Assembly (NCBI GenBank): GCA_028695895.1
Contig: JAQVIE010000040.1
Location: 1-8,285 of the forward strand
Direction of reading: 5' to 3'
DNA from: Methanospirillum sp.
Lineage (GTDB): Archaea > Halobacteriota > Methanomicrobia > Methanomicrobiales > Methanospirillaceae
DNA: 8,285 nucleotides
In this document: one piece after another, positions 5,571-8,285 of the stretch
How positions within the stretch are numbered: position 1 is the first letter of the stretch
Layout: every line of letters starts with the position of its first letter
The notes under the pieces: generated by a model
What the model saw: only the letters and a program-made list of their open reading frames with translations
What the model was told of the DNA's origin: nothing
The model's database searches: none
Translations under genes and position numbers: made by a program

Positions 5571-6476
5571 CAATGACCTGATGAATTCTCCTTTTGCTTC
5601 CCTGGTAGTCCCTACCACAAGCCATTTCTCTTTGCCATGCTGCTCAACAATGCCCTGTGCCTCTAGTCTTTCACCTGTAAAAGCCTGGCCTGTGTAGGTA
5701 TGAGTGAATGACAGTACCCGTGATATTTCAGGGTGATCAATTTCGTATACAGCAGGACTGTCAAATGCAAACTGGTCAGCAGTCACCGTTGCTTCGATTC
5801 TATTTTTTCCAAGAACAACCCCTTTATGCATGGAAAAACCTGGCAGATCACTATAGGAGCGTGTATATAAAAGGTCAAAATATGTCCCATCCACCTGTCC
5901 ACGGTTTTGTTTTCTCTTTTCGTGAAGAATAAATTCTTCATATGAGGTGTAAGGGTTTCTTTTTTTATAAACAGTTTTCCAGAGAGATTCACTTAAATCT
6001 TTAATAGTGCCATTTTTTATAGAGCGAGCCAATTGTTTTTGGGCATATCCAAATGCAGATCCATAGACAACCCCGTCAATATCAGAATTTTTCCCTTCAA
6101 GCCCACAAAGAAGAGAACCGGTCACACCAAAGGAACAGGGAGGCAGATGTAATGCTTTTACGAGTTTAGCAACTTTTGTATGATGCGTTTTAATTCTTTC
6201 AATCTCTTCATCAGGCTTTAAAACTTTTTTCACCTGGTTTAGTGGTATCCGGTGGACAAGAACTGACCATTCCGGATGATGCTTTGATATCAGATGATAT
6301 GCCTCTTCAAACTCAACCTTCCTGTACCTGGTTTTGGAATTATCAATTCTGTCACCTGAAGGATCTGGGATATATCGGAGCACTGAACCAATTGTTGAGA
6401 AATTATCGTAAGCGGCGACTGCATAATACCATCCATTTACATCTCTGACAAAATCACGAAGACGAACTGGTTTCAA
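5547..6476 (-). CDS. Polymerase-beta-superfamily nucleotidyltransferase (archaeal, COG2413-like)
   Basis: Numbering is from the TTG at 6476, giving 309 residues. The centre holds the nucleotidyltransferase signature TGSLLCGLEGKNSDIDG, with G120-S121 and metal ligands D132 and D134; a third acidic residue is likely D201 in GTYFDLLYT. It is preceded by a beta-rich N-terminal domain (about 1-60, containing WYYAVAAYDNFSTIGSVLRY and RYRKVEF) and followed by a C-terminal domain (about 220-309) with GERLEAQGIVEQ and WLVVGTTREAKGEFIRS, which looks like a small nucleic-acid-binding fold. Substrate and product are unknown; I recall similar proteins only as predicted archaeal nucleotidyltransferases. 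Start choice: AGGTG (6483-6487) lies 6 nt before the TTG, which also overlaps the upstream TGA as TTGA, the usual coupled arrangement. The longer GTG start at 6485 would overlap the SD itself. It is the last gene of a three-gene unit and overlaps the Cas4-like gene tail to tail. Confidence 0.75.
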   Translation of the reverse strand: MKPVRLRDFVRDVNGWYYAVAAYDNFSTIGSVLRYIPDPSGDRIDNSKTRYRKVEFEEAYHLISKHHPEWSVLVHRIPLNQVKKVLKPDEEIERIKTHHTKVAKLVKALHLPPCSFGVTGSLLCGLEGKNSDIDGVVYGSAFGYAQKQLARSIKNGTIKDLSESLWKTVYKKRNPYTSYEEFILHEKRKQNRGQVDGTYFDLLYTRSYSDLPGFSMHKGVVLGKNRIEATVTADQFAFDSPAVYEIDHPEISRVLSFTHTYTGQAFTGERLEAQGIVEQHGKEKWLVVGTTREAKGEFIRSLSLLEKEG

Positions 6477-7030
6477 CAGGACCACCTGGATAAAAAGGCT
6501 GCAATAGATTCAATATCTACCCCTGCCCTTATAATTTCCCTAAATTCCAGGTCCACAACGGTTGAACAAATCCCGGGAAGTGGTCCGGCATTTATTGCAC
6601 AATCATATGGGACATTGCATAATTCAATTGATACAGGATCAGGTCCGCCGGATAGATTAGCGCTTGTTGCAGTAATTGGTGAATCAAATCTTGAGATGAG
6701 TTCTAAAGCTATTTCGTGGTCGGGGTATCTTATACCAATCTTTTTTGTTCCGGCTGTAAGTCTGGCTGATATAATTTTTCGTGCAGGCAGTATTACTGTA
6801 ACCGGTCCTGGAAGAAATTCATCAATAAATTCCTCTGCCATCTCATCAACATATGCAACCGCTCCAATCATGTCAGGATCTGATACTGCTATTGAGATCG
6901 GTTTATAGTATTCCCTCCCCTTTGCTTCAAACACCTTTAAAATTGCCTCGTCAGACAGGGCATCCCCCCCAAGGCCATATAATGTATCTGTTGGATAAAC
7001 AACAAGCCCGTCATGCATCAGTACATTCAA
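6473..7030 (-). CDS. Threonylcarbamoyl-AMP synthase, YrdC/Sua5 family (tRNA t6A synthesis)
   Basis: It makes threonylcarbamoyl-AMP from threonine, bicarbonate and ATP; the Kae1 complex then transfers the group to A37 of ANN-decoding tRNAs. The YrdC fold is complete. Numbered from the TTG at 7030, the motifs are VVYPTDTLYGLGGDA (10-24), KGR (37-39) with KP at 43-44, PGPVTVIL (74-81), GIRYPDH (99-105), TSANLSG (122-128) and STVVDL (156-161). The C-terminal Sua5 domain is absent, so this is the short form. The start is uncertain. The frame stays open upstream and encodes a plausible family N-terminus (about 9 more residues, ending ERAL) back to an ATT at 7055-7057, which sits 5 nt after AGGGGG (7063-7068). 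The TTG at 7030 and the ATG at 7018 have no SD. If ATT is used, the gene overlaps the upstream ACT gene by 7 nt. It overlaps the downstream nucleotidyltransferase start. Confidence 0.9.
   Translation of the reverse strand: MNVLMHDGLVVYPTDTLYGLGGDALSDEAILKVFEAKGREYYKPISIAVSDPDMIGAVAYVDEMAEEFIDEFLPGPVTVILPARKIISARLTAGTKKIGIRYPDHEIALELISRFDSPITATSANLSGGPDPVSIELCNVPYDCAINAGPLPGICSTVVDLEFREIIRAGVDIESIAAFLSRWSC
6483..6487 (-). promoter_or_regulatory. Shine-Dalgarno sequence deciding a TTG start
   Basis: AGGTG on the minus strand, inside the end of the YrdC gene, is 6 nt before the TTG at 6476-6474. A start at the in-frame GTG (6485-6483) would put the start codon inside the SD. The TTG is therefore preferred, giving a TTGA stop-start overlap with the upstream gene. 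Confidence 0.6.
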
Positions 7031-7050
7031 TGCACGTTCTATAGAATTTC

Positions 7051-7725
7051 TCAGAATTTTTTCCCCCTTACTCGGTATACATCAAAAACTGCAATACCTG
7101 ATACATGCATCACAGCAAAAACTCCGGCCTGTATTGGATCTGTTACCACAAGATCAGCATGGCTTGCAACGCTTCCAGCCATGTTAAGAGCAATAACTGG
7201 AATACCCGCCTCTTTTACCCGGTCAACCGACTCAGAAGCTGTTCCACCCATGATTGAACCAGCAAGAACCAGAATCTCCACTCTTGGCAGACGAATCACG
7301 GCATCTATTGCCTGTGAAAGAGTTTTTTCACCAACCAGTGGTATGGTATCGACTGATATCCGCTCCCCCCTGATATTATGCCGGTCTGCTTCATTTACAG
7401 CGCCCATTGCTACCTGGGCCACCTGTGCTCCGCCTCCAATAATTATTACCCGTTTTCCATAAATGTCGCTGAAAGATACATGCTCAATGACATCTCTGAC
7501 GCCAGATAATTCATGTAATGCATTGACAAGGTTTTCCTGATGAACATCACCTTCATATTCGATATAGAGTTCATCGTAAACATCTTCAGACCGGCCATGT
7601 ATTGTCTCAAGATGAATCATAACAATATTGGCATTATTGTCTGCGAATGTTCCGGCAATATCTTTCAGGACCCCTTTCTGATTTCGTGCATAAATACAAA
7701 TTGCTTTTAAATTTTCTTCTGACAC
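7051..7725 (-). CDS. ACT domain protein with C-terminal DUF5612
   Basis: A 224-residue cytoplasmic protein. Residues about 5-82 form an ACT domain, the small-molecule (often amino-acid) sensing module, recognisable from AICIYARNQKGVLKDIAGTFADNNANI and the following beta strands. Residues about 90-220 match the methanogen-typical DUF5612. This part opens with RVIIIGGGAQVAQVAMGAV (92-110), a glycine-rich nucleotide-binding-like loop. It then has VEILVLAGSIMGGTASESVDRVKEAGIPVIALNMAGSVASHADLVV, whose alternating strands and helices suggest a Rossmann or SIS-like fold. No catalytic residues are recognised; a regulatory or ligand-sensing role is an inference from the ACT domain. The start is GTG at 7725, preceded by a strong SD (GGAGGT, 7735-7740; 9 nt spacing). 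It is the first gene of a minus-strand unit with the YrdC and nucleotidyltransferase genes and diverges from an amino-acid permease gene, which would suit amino-acid-linked control. Confidence 0.8.
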   Translation of the reverse strand: MSEENLKAICIYARNQKGVLKDIAGTFADNNANIVMIHLETIHGRSEDVYDELYIEYEGDVHQENLVNALHELSGVRDVIEHVSFSDIYGKRVIIIGGGAQVAQVAMGAVNEADRHNIRGERISVDTIPLVGEKTLSQAIDAVIRLPRVEILVLAGSIMGGTASESVDRVKEAGIPVIALNMAGSVASHADLVVTDPIQAGVFAVMHVSGIAVFDVYRVRGKKF

Positions 7726-7727
7726 AC

Positions 7728-7937
7728 GCTTAGAACCTCCTGCATTGTTTTATTATTAGTCTCAGAAAAGATGAGATCTGTAAAAAGATACAGCTTTCTT
7801 CTTATGCGTGTATTCATTATAGAGATTATTCTATCTTATCAAATGAAAAATAAGATTCATCATACAATGAACAGCCTCTGTACCTTTTCATCTCTGAATG
7901 CTAAAGATAAGGTTTCAAATAGTCTGATTGTTAATTT
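7728..7937. promoter_or_regulatory. AT-rich divergent intergenic region between the ACT gene and the permease gene
   Basis: This 210-bp region must carry the promoters for the minus-strand ACT-YrdC-nucleotidyltransferase unit and for the plus-strand permease. It is strongly AT-rich, so several TATA-like stretches exist (for example around 7751-7762, 7816-7832 and 7904-7913) and none can be picked with confidence. An inverted repeat, CTGTA-6 nt-TACAG, lies at 7778-7793 and could be an operator. A doubtful short ORF also crosses the region. Confidence 0.4.
7735..7740 (-). promoter_or_regulatory. Shine-Dalgarno sequence of the ACT-DUF5612 gene
   Basis: GGAGGT on the minus strand is a near-perfect complement of the archaeal 16S rRNA tail. 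It stands 9 nt before the GTG start at 7725. It shows that this gene has a leader, so its promoter lies further upstream in the 7741-7937 region. Confidence 0.7.
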
Positions 7938-7941
7938 GTGA
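7771..7941 (+). CDS. Doubtful small ORF of 56 residues upstream of the permease gene
   Basis: An ATG at 7771 opens a 56-residue frame ending with TGA at 7939-7941. The product would start with a basic end (MRSVKRYSF), followed by one short hydrophobic stretch (FLLMRVFIIEIIL, about residues 9-21) and a polar tail. I recognise no family. In favour: its TGA overlaps the GTG at 7938 of the permease as GTGA, a pattern seen in translationally coupled genes. Against: there is no SD, the composition resembles the surrounding AT-rich noncoding DNA, and most of the divergent promoter region would lie inside it. It is most likely chance, or at best a leader peptide. Confidence 0.15.
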   Translation: MRSVKRYSFLLMRVFIIEIILSYQMKNKIHHTMNSLCTFSSLNAKDKVSNSLIVNL

Positions 7942-8285
7942 TATCTGTGCAGCCATCAATACCCAAAACCGCATCACTGTCACTCTGGCAGATTATTCCC
8001 CTGTATATAGGATCAGTTCTTGGATCAGGAATCCTGCTATTACCCGGCCTTACTGCAGATTCAGCAGGTCCCGCATCTATTTTGGCATGGGTCTTGATGA
8101 GCATTCTTGCAATTCCGATGGCTCTGAGTATGGGATTTCTCTCGGTCCGGTTCCCTCATGCTGGAGGGGTATCATATTATGTGACCAGGGCATGGAATGC
8201 TGATATTGGCATGCTTGTCGGCTGGTTTTTTTTATTATCAGCCATCATGGCTGTCCCGGTCATCGCACTTACCGGTGCCGGATAT
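7938..8285 (+). CDS. APC-superfamily amino-acid permease, N-terminal part, truncated by window edge
   Basis: This is a secondary transporter in the cytoplasmic membrane, probably for amino acids or related amines. Only the first 116 codons are in the window. Numbered from the GTG at 7938, TM1 spans about residues 14-37 and contains the unwound-helix substrate motif IGSVLGSGILLLPG (24-37), typical of APC transporters. TM2 (about 45-68) is ASILAWVLMSILAIPMALSM. The following RFPHAGGVSYYVTRAW (71-86) is the family motif before TM3, and TM3 begins around residue 90 (MLVGWFFLLSAIMAVPVIAL). The start is either GTG 7938 or GTG 7947; both are in frame, a TAA lies just upstream of 7938, and neither has an SD, so initiation may be leaderless. 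The frame is open to the window end. Substrate specificity cannot be judged from this part. Confidence 0.85.
   Translation, partial: MISVQPSIPKTASLSLWQIIPLYIGSVLGSGILLLPGLTADSAGPASILAWVLMSILAIPMALSMGFLSVRFPHAGGVSYYVTRAWNADIGMLVGWFFLLSAIMAVPVIALTGAGY

Noticed and set aside
7013..7462. Plus-strand open frame of 149 codons opposite the ACT-DUF5612 gene
   Set aside because: It is antisense to a gene with a strong SD and a recognisable ACT domain. The Thr/Ala/Ser-rich product is typical of a reverse-strand shadow.
7928..8203. Open frame of 91 codons at the right end
   Set aside because: The correct frame here is the permease (GTG 7938 or 7947), which gives clear APC transmembrane motifs and stays open to the window edge.
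1..8285. Mobile element or genomic island
   Set aside because: No transposase, integrase, tRNA attachment site, terminal inverted repeats or sharp composition change was seen; most genes are core archaeal functions.

Overview
The window looks like the chromosome of a methanogenic archaeon, most likely of the Methanomicrobiales and possibly close to Methanospirillum. The order is an inference from gene content; no 16S or mcr gene is present. The archaeal signs are a TATA-binding protein gene, TATA boxes at about -26 in front of near-leaderless genes, Shine-Dalgarno (SD) motifs of the AGGTG/GAGGT type, an ADP-forming acyl-CoA synthetase, and an ACT-DUF5612 protein and COG2413-like nucleotidyltransferase, both typical of methanogens. 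Base composition is moderate and even, and I see no insertion sequence, integrase, tRNA, rRNA or CRISPR array. This reads as ordinary chromosome rather than a mobile island.

Left part (1-4530): the 5' end of tbp (minus, cut by the window edge) lies 41 bp downstream of acs on the same strand. acs encodes AMP-forming acetyl-CoA synthetase. It diverges across a 183-bp intergenic region from a single-chain ADP-forming acetate/acyl-CoA ligase with its modules in beta-then-alpha order. Two energetically different routes between acetate and acetyl-CoA therefore sit back to back. This would suit a hydrogenotrophic methanogen that takes up acetate as a carbon source.

Middle part (4531-5570): a small DUF3467 protein (minus) diverges, with only 31 bp between the start codons, from a Cas4-like (DUF83, PD-(D/E)XK) protein. 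The Cas4-like protein keeps the four-cysteine iron-sulfur signature and the first catalytic Asp, but appears to have Cys in place of the catalytic Glu. No CRISPR repeat or other cas gene is nearby.

Right part (5547-7725, minus): a compact three-gene unit runs in the order ACT-DUF5612 protein, YrdC/Sua5-type threonylcarbamoyl-AMP synthase, then a polymerase-beta-superfamily nucleotidyltransferase. Junctions are overlapping or nearly so, and the last gene overlaps the end of the Cas4-like gene tail to tail by 24 bp. Beyond a 210-bp AT-rich divergent intergenic region, which holds one doubtful 56-codon ORF, the 5' part of an APC-superfamily amino-acid permease runs off the right edge.

Two genes (acs and the YrdC gene) lack an ATG or GTG start that fits their Shine-Dalgarno sequence and instead have ATT at the expected spacing. 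I did not find a clearly new multi-gene system. The best candidates for novelty are the degenerate Cas4-like protein, the uncharacterised nucleotidyltransferase and the possible ATT starts.
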